Both the position numbers and the translations under genes were made by a program. A stretch of 64,000 bases of DNA from Citrobacter sp. 18056 (GTDB lineage Bacteria; Pseudomonadota; Gammaproteobacteria; Enterobacterales; Enterobacteriaceae), in NCBI GenBank assembly GCA_902706235.1, contig CACSJR010000003.1, positions 310,001-374,000 on the forward strand. The letters run 5' to 3'. The notes under the pieces were generated by a model. That model had not been told where the DNA came from. It searched no databases and saw only the letters and a list, made by a program, of their open reading frames with translations. Of the stretch, positions 36,457-46,584 are shown in pieces. How positions within the stretch are numbered: the first letter of the stretch is position 1; every line of letters begins with the position of its first letter.

Positions 36457-38490
36457 TTATTTAACCTGCTGACCAGGCTGCGCACCGCTGTCCGGGCTTA
36501 ACAGGAAAATATCTTTCCCGCCAGGGCCTGCGGCCATCACCATCCCTTCGGAAATACCGAAGCGCATTTTACGCGGCGCAAGGTTTGCCACCATCATTGT
36601 CAGACGACCAATCAGCGCCTGTGGATCAGGATACGCAGAACGGATCCCGGAGAAGACGTTGCGTTTCTCTCCGCCGATATCCAGCGTCAGGCGCAGCAGC
36701 TTGTCAGAACCGTCAACAAACTCCGCGTTTTCAATCAACGCAATGCGCATGTCGACTTTGGCGAAATCATCAAAGGTGATGGTTTCCTGAATCGGGTCAT
36801 CCGCCAGCGGGCCAGTCACCGGCGCGCTCAGGGCTTTCACTTCTTCTTTAGACGCGTCAACCAGCGCTTCAACCTGCTTCATGTCGATACGGTTATACAG
36901 CGCCTTGAAGGTGTTTACCTTGTGGCTAAGCAGCGGCTGCTGAATACTGTCCCAGCTCAGTTCGGTGTTCAGGAACGCTTCGGTACGTTCTGAAAGCATC
37001 GGCAGAACCGGCTTCAGGTAGGTCATCAGCACGCGGAACAGGTTGATACCCATGGAGCAGATGGACTGCAGGTCAGCATCACGGCCTTCCTGTTTCGCCA
37101 CCACCCACGGTGCCTGTTCGTCAACATAGCGGTTGGCAAGGTCAGCCAGCGCCATAATTTCACGAACGGCTTTACCGAATTCACGGCTTTCCCACGCGTC
37201 GCCAATGGTCTGTGCGGCGTCGATGAAGGTTTTGTACAGCGCAGGGTCAGCCAGTTCCGCCGCCAGCACGCCGTCGAAGCGTTTGGCGATGAAGCCCGCG
37301 TTACGGGACGCCAGGTTCACCACTTTATTCACGATGTCGGCGTTCACGCGCTGCACGAAATCTTCGAGGTTAAGGTCGATATCGTCGATGCGGGAAGAGA
37401 GCTTCGCGGTGTAGTAGTAGCGCAGGCTGTCGGCATCGAAATGGTTCAGCCAGGTGCTGGCCTTGATGAAGGTGCCGCGAGATTTGGACATCTTCGCACC
37501 GTTCACTGTCACGTAACCGTGGACGAACAGGTTGGTCGGTTTACGGAAACCGCTGCCTTCCAGCATTGCAGGCCAGAACAGGCTGTGGAAATAAACGATG
37601 TCTTTACCGATGAAGTGATACAGCTCGGCGTCGGAATCTTTTTTCCAGTATTCGTCGAAGCTGGTGGTATCGCCGCGCTTGTCGCACAGGTTCTTGAAGG
37701 AACCCATGTAGCCAATTGGCGCGTCCAGCCAGACGTAGAAGTATTTACCCGGTGCGCCGGGGATTTCAAAGCCAAAGTACGGCGCATCGCGGGAGATATC
37801 CCACTGCTGCAGACCGTGCTCGAACCACTCCTGCATTTTGTTCGCGACCTGCTCCTGCAGCGCACCGCTGCGGGTCCATGCCTGCAGCATTTCGCTAAAG
37901 GATGGCAGGTCGAAGAAGAAGTGCTCAGACTCGCGCATCACCGGCGTAGCGCCGGATACCACCGATTTCGGCTCGATAAGCTCGGTTGGGCTGTAGGTCG
38001 CGCCGCACACTTCGCAGTTATCGCCGTACTGATCCGGGGATTTACATTTCGGGCAGGTGCCTTTCACGAAACGGTCCGGCAGGAACATGCCTTTTTCCGG
38101 ATCGTAAAGCTGAGAGATGGTGCGGTTTTTGATAAAACCGTTCTCTTTCAGGCGGCCGTAGATAAGCTCGGACAGCTCACGGTTCTCATCGCTGTGCGTT
38201 GAGTGGTAGTTGTCATAGCTGATGTTAAAGCCGGCGAAATCGGTCTGATGTTCCTGACTCATTTCGGCAATCATCTGCTCCGGGGAGATGCCAAGCTGCT
38301 GAGCTTTCAGCATGATAGGCGTGCCGTGGGCGTCATCGGCGCAGATGAAATTGACCTGATGGCCGCGCATTCGCTGGTAACGGACCCAGACATCAGCCTG
38401 GATATGCTCCAGCATATGACCGAGGTGGATGGAGCCGTTGGCGTACGGCAGTGCGCACGTTACCAGAATTTTTTTCGCGACTTGAGTCAT
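36457..38490 (-). CDS. metG: MetG, methionyl-tRNA synthetase
   Basis: Start at 38490 ([19 protein letters not shown]) gives 677 residues, the E. coli length. Class I signatures HLGH (22-25) and KMSKS (about 334), a zinc domain with [17 protein letters not shown], the anticodon-binding helical domain, and a C-terminal tRNA-binding OB fold ([14 protein letters not shown]). Essential for charging initiator and elongator tRNA-Met. Confidence 0.98.
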   Translation of the reverse strand: MTQVAKKILVTCALPYANGSIHLGHMLEHIQADVWVRYQRMRGHQVNFICADDAHGTPIMLKAQQLGISPEQMIAEMSQEHQTDFAGFNISYDNYHSTHSDENRELSELIYGRLKENGFIKNRTISQLYDPEKGMFLPDRFVKGTCPKCKSPDQYGDNCEVCGATYSPTELIEPKSVVSGATPVMRESEHFFFDLPSFSEMLQAWTRSGALQEQVANKMQEWFEHGLQQWDISRDAPYFGFEIPGAPGKYFYVWLDAPIGYMGSFKNLCDKRGDTTSFDEYWKKDSDAELYHFIGKDIVYFHSLFWPAMLEGSGFRKPTNLFVHGYVTVNGAKMSKSRGTFIKASTWLNHFDADSLRYYYTAKLSSRIDDIDLNLEDFVQRVNADIVNKVVNLASRNAGFIAKRFDGVLAAELADPALYKTFIDAAQTIGDAWESREFGKAVREIMALADLANRYVDEQAPWVVAKQEGRDADLQSICSMGINLFRVLMTYLKPVLPMLSERTEAFLNTELSWDSIQQPLLSHKVNTFKALYNRIDMKQVEALVDASKEEVKALSAPVTGPLADDPIQETITFDDFAKVDMRIALIENAEFVDGSDKLLRLTLDIGGEKRNVFSGIRSAYPDPQALIGRLTMMVANLAPRKMRFGISEGMVMAAGPGGKDIFLLSPDSGAQPGQQVK

Positions 38491-38653
38491 AGTGAACATT
38501 ACTTCCTGCTTTTGAAGGGGGTGTCGATATTACCAAAACGCCAAATAATCCGCTACGCGAGTGGGACATTAATCCATATCTGAATAATTGTTACCTCCGC
38601 GTCGCACTCGCAGTTACAATTAGTTCTTCCAGAATAACGACAAAGGAGTCGGG

Positions 38654-39763
38654 ATGAATTCACAATCCCAGGCCAAATCCCCGGAGCGCCTGCGTGCGAT
38701 GGTCGCGGGTACGCTGGCCAATTTTCAGCACCCAACCCTGAAGCACAACCTTACGGCCCTGAAAGCGTTGCACCATGTGGCGTGGCTCGATGACATCATT
38801 CACGTTGAAATCCAGATGCCGTTCGCCTGGCAGAGCGCGTTTGAAGAGCTGAAAGAGCAATGCAGTGCCGATCTGCTGCGCATTACCGGTGCGAAAGCGG
38901 TCGACTGGAAGCTGTCGCACGCGATTGCCACGCTGAAACGCGTTAAAAATCAGCCGGGCATTAACGGCGTGAAGAACATCGTTGCCGTGAGTTCTGGCAA
39001 AGGCGGTGTAGGTAAATCGTCTACCGCGGTCAACCTGGCGCTGGCGCTGGCCGCTGAAGGCGCAAAAGTCGGCATTCTTGACGCCGACATTTACGGCCCG
39101 TCCGTGCCGATGATGATCGGTGCAGAAGGCGAACGCCCGACATCCCCTGATGGCACCCACATGGCGCCAATCATGAAATTCAATCTGGCCACCAACTCGA
39201 TTGGTTATCTGGTGACCGACGACAACGCAATGGTCTGGCGTGGCCCGATGGCCAGCAAAGCGTTGTTGCAGATGCTGCAAGAAACGATGTGGCCGGATCT
39301 CGATTATCTGGTGCTGGATATGCCGCCAGGCACTGGTGACATTCAGCTGACGCTGGCACAGAACATTCCGGTCACCGGCGCGCTGGTGGTCACTACCCCG
39401 CAGGACATTGCGCTGATCGACGCCAAAAAAGGCATCGTGATGTTCGAGAAAGTCGAAGTGCCGGTGCTCGGTATCGTCGAAAATATGAGCATGCATGTGT
39501 GCAGCAACTGCGGTCACCACGAGCCCATTTTTGGCACCGGTGGCGCAGAGCGTCTGGCACAGCAGTATCACACCCAGCTGTTGGGACAGATGCCGCTGCA
39601 TATCAGCCTGCGTGAAGATCTCGATCGCGGCACCCCAACGGTTGTCGCGCGTCCGGACAGTGAATTCACCACCCTGTATCGCCAGCTGGCAGGCCGCGTG
39701 GCCGCACAGCTTTACTGGCAGGGAGAAGTCATCCCAGGTGAGATTGCCTTCCGCGCCGTGTAA
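38654..39763 (+). CDS. mrp: Mrp/ApbC, iron-sulfur cluster carrier ATPase
   Basis: 369 residues as in E. coli. N-terminal MIP18-like domain, deviant Walker A SSGKGGVGKSS (about 113-123), and the cluster-binding CSNC motif (about 283). Carries Fe-S clusters to target proteins. Divergent from metG. Confidence 0.96.
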   Translation: MNSQSQAKSPERLRAMVAGTLANFQHPTLKHNLTALKALHHVAWLDDIIHVEIQMPFAWQSAFEELKEQCSADLLRITGAKAVDWKLSHAIATLKRVKNQPGINGVKNIVAVSSGKGGVGKSSTAVNLALALAAEGAKVGILDADIYGPSVPMMIGAEGERPTSPDGTHMAPIMKFNLATNSIGYLVTDDNAMVWRGPMASKALLQMLQETMWPDLDYLVLDMPPGTGDIQLTLAQNIPVTGALVVTTPQDIALIDAKKGIVMFEKVEVPVLGIVENMSMHVCSNCGHHEPIFGTGGAERLAQQYHTQLLGQMPLHISLREDLDRGTPTVVARPDSEFTTLYRQLAGRVAAQLYWQGEVIPGEIAFRAV

Positions 39764-39784
39764 GCACGCGTTCGCACTGAACAG

Positions 39785-39811
39785 AAAAGCCACCGTCGGT
39801 GGCTTTTTTTT
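39785..39811 (+). terminator. Terminator of mrp
   Basis: AAAGCCACC-gtc-GGTGGCTTTTTTTT, a GC-rich stem and 8-T run 22 bp after the mrp stop. Confidence 0.9.
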
Positions 39812-39819
39812 CTGCCATT

Positions 39820-40269
39820 TCAGGTAATAGGCCGCAACCCCTGCGGCGTTGATAACCAGCGCGGGGCCAGCATGGTATCGGTCATAAACGCGGTCAGCTC
39901 ATACAACAGGCCCTGCAACGTCTCTTCGACGCTGATGCTCAGTGGGTTGCCGGACAGCAGATGGCTCAGTGCCAGACAATACTCGCACAGCAGTTCACTT
40001 TCGGTATCCATGGTGGGACGAGAGCGGGGCAGGGTGCTGACGGTAAACTGCGCCATCTGATTTTCATCAATCGGTTCAAGCAGCGTCGGTTGTAACTGAG
40101 TCAGGCATTCGTGCAGGCGTTGGTAAAGCTCATGCTGCGTTGGCAGGTGTTCCGTATCCAGCGCACCGGCGGCTAGCTTCTCGCAGTGGGTGGCGGCTTC
40201 GGCAAAGTCAGTTTGGGGTTCTATGTCAACATAGAGTAGAGGGTGAGTCCAGACGGCGGGCGCTTCCAT
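39820..40269 (-). CDS. Conserved hypothetical protein
   Basis: I chose the ATG at 40269 (MEAPAVWTHPLLYVD) because GGAG lies upstream; the open frame extends 25 codons more. 149 residues, acidic, mostly helical, no signal or membrane segment. Not recognised. It converges on mrp. Confidence 0.6.
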   Translation of the reverse strand: MEAPAVWTHPLLYVDIEPQTDFAEAATHCEKLAAGALDTEHLPTQHELYQRLHECLTQLQPTLLEPIDENQMAQFTVSTLPRSRPTMDTESELLCEYCLALSHLLSGNPLSISVEETLQGLLYELTAFMTDTMLAPRWLSTPQGLRPIT

Positions 40270-40404
40270 GATAGTCTTCTCCAGAGTGTAGTGGTGACTG
40301 GTTATATATACAGTGCATTGTAAACTCTGACGTGACGCTGACAAGGGCTAATCCCTGAAGGAAGCTCTCAAAATTGAATGATAAAAATGTATGCGGATGG
40401 GGCG

Positions 40405-40833
40405 TCAGCGGAGACGGTAATGCAATAACCAGTAATCGCCATCAGGTGACGCGCCGCGGGCCTCTGTATGCCATCCGTGATGATGATAAAACGTCAGCGC
40501 CTGTTCATTCTGCACCAGGCATTTCAGCGCGCCGGTGCTGGTAAAGGTTGTTTGCACATGCTCAAGCAGCGTGGCACCCACGCCCTGACCCTGCCAGTTC
40601 GGGTCAACAAACAGATTATGCAGAAAATTATCGCTCTCCCAGACGGAAGCAAACCCGACGCGATGGCCGTCAATTTCAGCAACCCACACGGTTTCATCGA
40701 GCGTGGCGGCATCAAAATCTTCCAGCTGCCAGTCGCTGCTGTCGGCCCACGGCCAGCTGATTCTACGTGCGTGAAGGTATAAGGTGCGAAGGAAAGGACG
40801 GTCAGAAGGATGTCCTGGGCGAATGATCATCAC
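40405..40833 (-). CDS. GNAT-family N-acetyltransferase
   Basis: 142 residues. GNAT core with VWVAEIDGHRVGFASV, LFVDPNWQGQGVGATLLEHV (acetyl-CoA loop QGQGVG) and NEQALTFYHHHGW. Substrate unknown. Confidence 0.88.
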   Translation of the reverse strand: MMIIRPGHPSDRPFLRTLYLHARRISWPWADSSDWQLEDFDAATLDETVWVAEIDGHRVGFASVWESDNFLHNLFVDPNWQGQGVGATLLEHVQTTFTSTGALKCLVQNEQALTFYHHHGWHTEARGASPDGDYWLLHYRLR

Positions 40834-40895
40834 GTTCTCCAGGTTAATTCAGAAGACACTGTGAGCGTCATGACTAACGCTCACAGCTTGCAGCA

Positions 40896-41225
40896 TTAAC
40901 GATGATAGAAGATTTCACCATCGTAGACTTTCATAATCTTGCCGTCGGTGTCGCCAATCAGGACGTAGTTGCCGCCCATGTAAGTCCAGTGGCTACCCGC
41001 ATCCGGGGCTGGCAGGTTACGCAATTGCCACTGCTTGATATTGTACTCTTGCGAACGGTACATTGCTGGCACGCTATCACCGATGTTGAAATGGGTGAAA
41101 TCAGCAATAAAATCTTTTAACTCGTATTTCTGAATCCCAGAAGTCGGCACAGTTGCCGGTGCAGCTGATACCGCACCTGCTGTCGCCAGCAGTACGCCCA
41201 GAAGCATCATTTTTGTTTTACGCAT
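40896..41225 (-). CDS. RcnB-family periplasmic protein
   Basis: Start at 41225 (MRKTKMMLLGVLLATAGAVSAAP) gives a Sec signal and 109 residues. The domain pattern GDSVPAMYRSQEYNIKQWQL then LPAPDAGSHWTYMGGNYVLI matches the RcnB family, which supports nickel/cobalt homeostasis in E. coli. It is a paralogue type, not necessarily RcnB itself. Confidence 0.82.
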   Translation of the reverse strand: MRKTKMMLLGVLLATAGAVSAAPATVPTSGIQKYELKDFIADFTHFNIGDSVPAMYRSQEYNIKQWQLRNLPAPDAGSHWTYMGGNYVLIGDTDGKIMKVYDGEIFYHR

Positions 41226-41448
41226 ACCTTCTCCACACATACATTCACTAGACAGCCTGGACTTAAATTTTCCGCCCCGTATCATTCCCGATGAAACCGC
41301 CTGCTGGCAAGCCCTTTACGGGCAAAAAAGTGTAAGCAAACCTCGAAAGAATACTGCGTATGGCAGGCGCTGGCGCGGCTGTCAGGCATTTTGAGACGAT
41401 TCCGGTTTTTGTGCTTACAATGCATAAAGTTATCAGCAGGAGAGAGAA

Positions 41449-42363
41449 ATGCTCAGACTGGAAGACTTAACGTTGTTTGTTCGCGCGGCGGCGTTGGGCA
41501 GTTTTAGCGAAGCGGCGCGCGAGGCGGGAATGCCGCCTGCGCAGGTGAGCGCGGCGATTAAGCGCCTGGAAACGCAGCTCAATATCCGCTTATTTGCTCG
41601 TTCGACCCGTAGCCTGCGCCTGACGCCGGAAGGGGAAACCTGGCTGCCGTTCGCCACCCAAATGCTCGACACCCTCCATGCCGGGCTGCAACAAATACAG
41701 GCCCCGGAAGATGAAGTCCGCGGTACGTTGCAGATTGCCGTGCCATCCGATCTTGGTCGTAACCTGCTGTTGTCGGTGTTTCAGGCTTTTCGTCAACGTC
41801 ACCCGGCGCTGCGCTTGCGGATTCTCTTTTCCGACAGTTTGACCGACGTGTTCAAGGATCCGGTGGATGTCGCGTTTCGCTATGGAAATAATGAGGATGC
41901 GTCCTTTATTTCATTACCGGTAGCGTCTGAAAACCGCCGCGTGCTGGTGGCATCACCGGAATGGATTGCGCGAAATGATGTACCAAAAACGCCGGAAGAA
42001 TTGCGCCAGCACGACGTGCTGACCTATATTCTGCGTGGGCGCGTTTACGATCGCTGGACCTTTTTACGCGACGGGCAGAGGCAGGAAATTCAGGTCAACA
42101 GCAGCGTGATGAGCGACGACGCCGAGGTCATTCGACGGCTGGCCATCGCGGGCGAGGGGATTGCCAATAAATCCTGGCTCGACGTCAGCGACGATATTGC
42201 CCAAGGGCGATTGAACATTATTCTTCCCGGTTATCAGGGGGATAAAGTTCCACTGAATATGATTTGCCCGCATCGAAAACAGCTCTCGGCGGCGGTGCGT
42301 TTATTGTATGACGCGGTGTCGGAAAAGTGCGCCACAATAATGCAACATATGCCGGATTGTTAA
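41449..42363 (+). CDS. LysR-family transcriptional regulator
   Basis: 304 residues. N-terminal winged HTH (LEDLTLFVRAAALGSFSEAA) and a LysR substrate-binding domain (GTLQIAVPSDLGRNLLLSVF; DVAFRYGNNEDASFI). CrgA/AaeR-like subgroup. No divergent partner gene is apparent, so the target is unknown. Confidence 0.9.
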   Translation: MLRLEDLTLFVRAAALGSFSEAAREAGMPPAQVSAAIKRLETQLNIRLFARSTRSLRLTPEGETWLPFATQMLDTLHAGLQQIQAPEDEVRGTLQIAVPSDLGRNLLLSVFQAFRQRHPALRLRILFSDSLTDVFKDPVDVAFRYGNNEDASFISLPVASENRRVLVASPEWIARNDVPKTPEELRQHDVLTYILRGRVYDRWTFLRDGQRQEIQVNSSVMSDDAEVIRRLAIAGEGIANKSWLDVSDDIAQGRLNIILPGYQGDKVPLNMICPHRKQLSAAVRLLYDAVSEKCATIMQHMPDC

Positions 42364-42374
42364 CCACATATTGT

Positions 42375-42413
42375 CGCGATAATAAGCAATGATTTCATTT
42401 TTTTATTATCGCG
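42375..42413. repeat. Perfect 11-bp inverted repeat between LysR gene and cyclase
   Basis: CGCGATAATAA (42375-42385) and TTATTATCGCG (42403-42413). It starts 12 bp after the LysR stop and lies upstream of a TATAAT at 42441. It may be a transcript end or an operator. Confidence 0.45.
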
Positions 42414-42579
42414 CATTGTCGGAAATAGAGTGTCTGGCATTATAATCCCCGCTCCCCAATAAAATTGTTAATGTTTATTTTTGAATCGGTTTATGTTTGT
42501 CGCCTTACGCGTGGATGCGTATTCTCTGTATGCCAAACCTGTCTGCACCAGGCAGATATCCCAGAGTAACTAGTGACCC

Positions 42580-44010
42580 ATGCATAAATTGACGATTCAT
42601 CCTTCGACGATGCTGAAGGAAGAAAATACGCTATTTAATACCATCGTCCTGACGGTGACGACGCTAGTCCTTTTTCTTGCCAGCAGCATGATGCAGCAAA
42701 CTGGGCATTTGGCTCTGTTCTGGCCGCTCAATGCGGTATTGGTTGGTTTGTTTTTACGGTTCCCCTTTTTTAATCGGCCGCATAACTATTTAATCTGTTT
42801 ATTAGTATTGCTGCTGTGTTCCGGTGCGTCCGGTAATAATGACGCGGGCTCGGTGCTGATTACGATTTCTAATATGTCGTTCGTCGTTATTCTGACGAAA
42901 GCCATTTTATATGAGAAGAAAACGCCGGAAGATCAGCTGAAAATTAACGTCCTGCGTCTTTACAGTTATTGCCTGCTTAGCGCGTTAATTTCCTCGCTGC
43001 TCGGAAGTTACGGTTTTGGGCTGACATCCCACCAGACTTTCCTCAATATTTATTCCGTCTGGTTTAGTGAGCAATTTTCTACCAGCGTGCTGGTACTGCC
43101 TTTCTTATTGACCTGGAATGGCAATCTGCTGCCGCAAAAATTTGATATCCGCCGGGTGATGCCGCTTGGCCTGCTGATTTTGTCTATTACTGCTTCCGCG
43201 CATAGCGGGGGCATTGGCAGTCTGGCCGTTACGCTGCCTGCGCTAATTTGGTGTGCGATCAGTTATTCGCTGCAGGTGACCTGTTTGCTGACACAGCTAA
43301 CCGGTATCGCCGAGGTCTTGATGGTCGATTCTCACTGGGTGTATTCCGGCATTAACGGGCATATCACGCAGATTGTTTCTGCGCGCATGGGGATTGCCTC
43401 TGTCGCTATCAGCCCAGTGATAGTGGCCGTTAGCGTACAGGCCATCAACACGCTGGTTAAACAGCTGTCGGCTCGCGCCAATTACGACTATCTGACCCGC
43501 GTGCATTCGCGTTTCGGCTTGTATGAAAAATTGCGTTTGCAGGATGAGAAAACGGTCAATACCGCACTGAACGTTTTGCTGCTGGATATCGACCATTTCA
43601 AAAGCATCAACGATACGCACGGCCACGACTGCGGCGACAGCGTATTGACCGAATTCGCTCGCCGGGTCAAAGACGTGGTGGGTGAGAAGGGCATTGTGGC
43701 GCGTATGGGCGGCGAAGAGTTTGCCGTCGTGATGCCGGATGCCTGCGGTGATAACGGCTATCTGCTGGCAGAAGAAATTCGCGCCGAGATTGAACAGATG
43801 GAAGTGAATTGGGGAGGAGACACGCTTTCTCTGACCGTCAGTATCGGGCTGAGCCACGGCCAGGCCACACGGCGACAGCTGGTTGAGGCCTTCGACAAAC
43901 TGCTCTCTGAAGCCGACCGATACCTGTATCAATCGAAAAAAGCAGGGCGTAACCGCACCTCTGCCGCACCTGCGGTCATGGACAAACTTCTGGTGCCTTC
44001 TGCCTCTTAA
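42580..44010 (+). CDS. MASE1-type membrane diguanylate cyclase
   Basis: 476 residues. Eight or so N-terminal membrane segments of MASE1 type (LALFWPLNAVLVGLFLRF), then a GGDEF domain with VLLLDIDHFKSINDTHGHD and an intact GGEEF (MGGEEFAVV). Predicted to make cyclic di-GMP. It precedes two EAL proteins on the same strand, giving a local synthesis/breakdown set. Confidence 0.88.
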   Translation: MHKLTIHPSTMLKEENTLFNTIVLTVTTLVLFLASSMMQQTGHLALFWPLNAVLVGLFLRFPFFNRPHNYLICLLVLLLCSGASGNNDAGSVLITISNMSFVVILTKAILYEKKTPEDQLKINVLRLYSYCLLSALISSLLGSYGFGLTSHQTFLNIYSVWFSEQFSTSVLVLPFLLTWNGNLLPQKFDIRRVMPLGLLILSITASAHSGGIGSLAVTLPALIWCAISYSLQVTCLLTQLTGIAEVLMVDSHWVYSGINGHITQIVSARMGIASVAISPVIVAVSVQAINTLVKQLSARANYDYLTRVHSRFGLYEKLRLQDEKTVNTALNVLLLDIDHFKSINDTHGHDCGDSVLTEFARRVKDVVGEKGIVARMGGEEFAVVMPDACGDNGYLLAEEIRAEIEQMEVNWGGDTLSLTVSIGLSHGQATRRQLVEAFDKLLSEADRYLYQSKKAGRNRTSAAPAVMDKLLVPSAS

Positions 44011-44073
44011 GGCAAATGACACACTGTAATTTTTACCTCTTTTAACGCTAGAGCTAACGCAATCACCCAAGCT

Positions 44074-46557
44074 ATGGAAAAGTCTTCCCTGAAAGCCTAC
44101 CCATTCACTTTGCTGAAAAGTGTGATGATAATTTTGCTGGTCGCACTGCTGGTCATGATCCTGTGCGCTACCGGTCTGCTCGACTATCAGTCCCGTAAAG
44201 CGGGAAATCTGATGAATGAGCAATTGTTAAACACGCAGAGTGAGATGGTTCAGCTCAAGCTGGGAGATTTTCTCGACAGCCCGCACCAGCTCAGCCTGTT
44301 GATGCAGAAATTCCTCCAGGGAAGCCAGGCCGCCGTCAACGATGGCATGGTACGCCCCGAATTAGTCTATTTAGGTTCCCGGGCTTTTGCGGATATTCAG
44401 GCGATGCAAAGTTTCTCTTGGACCGATGCCAACGGGAATTATTTCTCCGTAAAGCGTGACAGCACCACCGGGCGTATTTACCTCGAGCGCAGCAGTTCGC
44501 AGGATCCGACACAGCTCGTCACCTACAGCGGGATCAGCGAACAAAGCAACATCGTTAAATCCGTCAACAATTTCAACGTGAACCGCTTCTCGTGGTTCCA
44601 TATCGCGCAGCACCAGCGTAACCCTTGGTGGATAAGCGAACCCGGCGTTAAAGGCCATATCGCCACCTATCATCTGCCGGTGTACACCAAAGAAGGGCTG
44701 TTTGCAGGTGTGATTTCCAGCGGATTGATGCCAGCCAAAATGAGCGGCTTTCTGGCGCAGCTGTTGCCGGGTAAAGATTACGCCCTGCTTATTATCGACG
44801 AAAACAAGCGCATCATAGCCAGCACCGATAACGCGATGACGCCTGACAAACTGCCATCTTCGCTGACTAATGACGCCGAAGACTGCAATTGCGAGAAATT
44901 GACTTCATTCCATGTCAACGGGAAACGCTTCCTGGCGACGGCCTTTGACGTGCGCGACAGCGAATACCTGCTCAAATGGCACGCCGTGCTGGTTGCGCCG
45001 CGTCAGGCGGCACTGGCGACCACCCGGCAGCAGCATTTGATGATTACGCTCGCCAGTGCGATGGTCATCCTGCTGCTGATGGCAACACTTAGCTTGGTTA
45101 TCCTGCGCTTTACCGGCTCGCTGAAAGAGACCGTCGAGAAGGTCAAAGAGATTGGCCTCAAGCCGTGGAAAAAAGAGACCAAAAAGCGAACCTTCCCGGA
45201 ACTGGCGACGCTAAACGAAGAGCTTGAACGGGTGTCCGAACTGACGCCGTCGGCGGGTGCGCACCGTACCAGTCTTGAGGAAGATGCGGAAACTGGCTTA
45301 CTGACGCTCGGCGGCCTGATGCACACGCCTGCACTGTATGACAACCGTAATCTGCTGGCGATGATTAAGGTCAGTAACTTCAATTCCGTCAAAAATGCAC
45401 TCGGCAGTGCGCTGGCGAAAGAGTTTATTCAGTCCTTTGCTGCCCGCCTGCGCAGCATTCTGCCGGAAGGCGCGCTGTGCTGTCGCGATCGTGAAGACAC
45501 GTTCATCATCGCTTTTACCGGGACGTACGAAAGCAAAGACGTGGCGTGGTATCGCGGCGTGATCACCTCCGTGTTTCGCGAACAGTCGGCGGATATTGTC
45601 GGAGAATCGCACATCTTTACCGGCCATGCGGGGATGATTATCGAGCCGCTGACCAAAGAAAATTTCAGCGAATGCCTGCGTAACGTCAGCCTCGCCGTAC
45701 AGCACACTCAGGATCAGCGCAATGGTGCGTGCGAACTCTATACGCCTGAAATGCGTGAAGAAGAGGTCAACAACCTGCGTCTGCACCAGGCACTGCGTAA
45801 CGATCTGCAAGCCGAAGGTTTCCACCTCGTGCTGCAGCCAATCGTGCCATTTGCGGAACAGGTGCAATGTAAGGAAGGGGAGTGCCTGATTCGCTGGCAG
45901 TCTAACGTGCTTGGCTTCGTGCCGCCGGATAAATTTATCGCGCTGGCCGAACACACCGGCATGATAGTGCCGATGGGTAAATGGATAATCGATACCGCCT
46001 GCCGTGAGCTGGCGACGTTTATCGCTCGAGGCGCACCGTCTGACTTTAAACTGCACATCAATATTTCTGCGGTACAGCTGCAACAGGCTGATTTTTCACG
46101 CCATCTGCTGGAGTGCATTCATCGTTATGAACTGCACAACAACAATATCTGTATCGAGATTACTGAAAGCGTGCTGTTGCATGACACACACCGGATCGTC
46201 GAGATCCTCGCGTATCTGCGCCGCCTGGGCATTTCCGTGGCTATTGATGATTTCGGTTCCGGTTATTCGAGCCTGTCTTACCTGCATTCTTTGCCATTCG
46301 ACTGCCTGAAAATTGACCGTGGTTTTGTGAGAAACGTGCTGGAAGACAAGAAAAGTGAAGCGGTCATTGCCTCGGTGCTGATGCTGTCACGCAGCTTCGA
46401 AGTGCCGCTGGTTGCCGAAGGGGTGGAAACCGCCGAAATGGCCGCCAAGCTGCGCGAAATGGGGTGCGATCTGGCGCAGGGATACTATTACTCACGACCA
46501 AAACCCTTTGCCGATTTTGTCACGGCCAATGGTCAGTTTGTTGTACAGCCTGAATAA
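44074..46557 (+). CDS. Membrane GGDEF-EAL protein, probable cyclic di-GMP phosphodiesterase (1)
   Basis: 827 residues. Two membrane segments flank a periplasmic Cache-like sensor; then a degenerate GGDEF domain (the signature reads REDTF, so cyclase activity is unlikely) and an EAL domain. EAL-core residues are kept: GECLIRW (Glu of the EAL position, with Cys in place of Ala), NISAVQL, CIEITESVLL, AIDDFGSGYSS, LKIDRGF and VAEGVE. Likely hydrolyses cyclic di-GMP. Close paralogue of the next gene, 27 bp downstream. Confidence 0.87.
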   Translation: MEKSSLKAYPFTLLKSVMIILLVALLVMILCATGLLDYQSRKAGNLMNEQLLNTQSEMVQLKLGDFLDSPHQLSLLMQKFLQGSQAAVNDGMVRPELVYLGSRAFADIQAMQSFSWTDANGNYFSVKRDSTTGRIYLERSSSQDPTQLVTYSGISEQSNIVKSVNNFNVNRFSWFHIAQHQRNPWWISEPGVKGHIATYHLPVYTKEGLFAGVISSGLMPAKMSGFLAQLLPGKDYALLIIDENKRIIASTDNAMTPDKLPSSLTNDAEDCNCEKLTSFHVNGKRFLATAFDVRDSEYLLKWHAVLVAPRQAALATTRQQHLMITLASAMVILLLMATLSLVILRFTGSLKETVEKVKEIGLKPWKKETKKRTFPELATLNEELERVSELTPSAGAHRTSLEEDAETGLLTLGGLMHTPALYDNRNLLAMIKVSNFNSVKNALGSALAKEFIQSFAARLRSILPEGALCCRDREDTFIIAFTGTYESKDVAWYRGVITSVFREQSADIVGESHIFTGHAGMIIEPLTKENFSECLRNVSLAVQHTQDQRNGACELYTPEMREEEVNNLRLHQALRNDLQAEGFHLVLQPIVPFAEQVQCKEGECLIRWQSNVLGFVPPDKFIALAEHTGMIVPMGKWIIDTACRELATFIARGAPSDFKLHINISAVQLQQADFSRHLLECIHRYELHNNNICIEITESVLLHDTHRIVEILAYLRRLGISVAIDDFGSGYSSLSYLHSLPFDCLKIDRGFVRNVLEDKKSEAVIASVLMLSRSFEVPLVAEGVETAEMAAKLREMGCDLAQGYYYSRPKPFADFVTANGQFVVQPE

Positions 46558-46584
46558 CAGCCTGAGCGGAAACCGAGGCGCGCT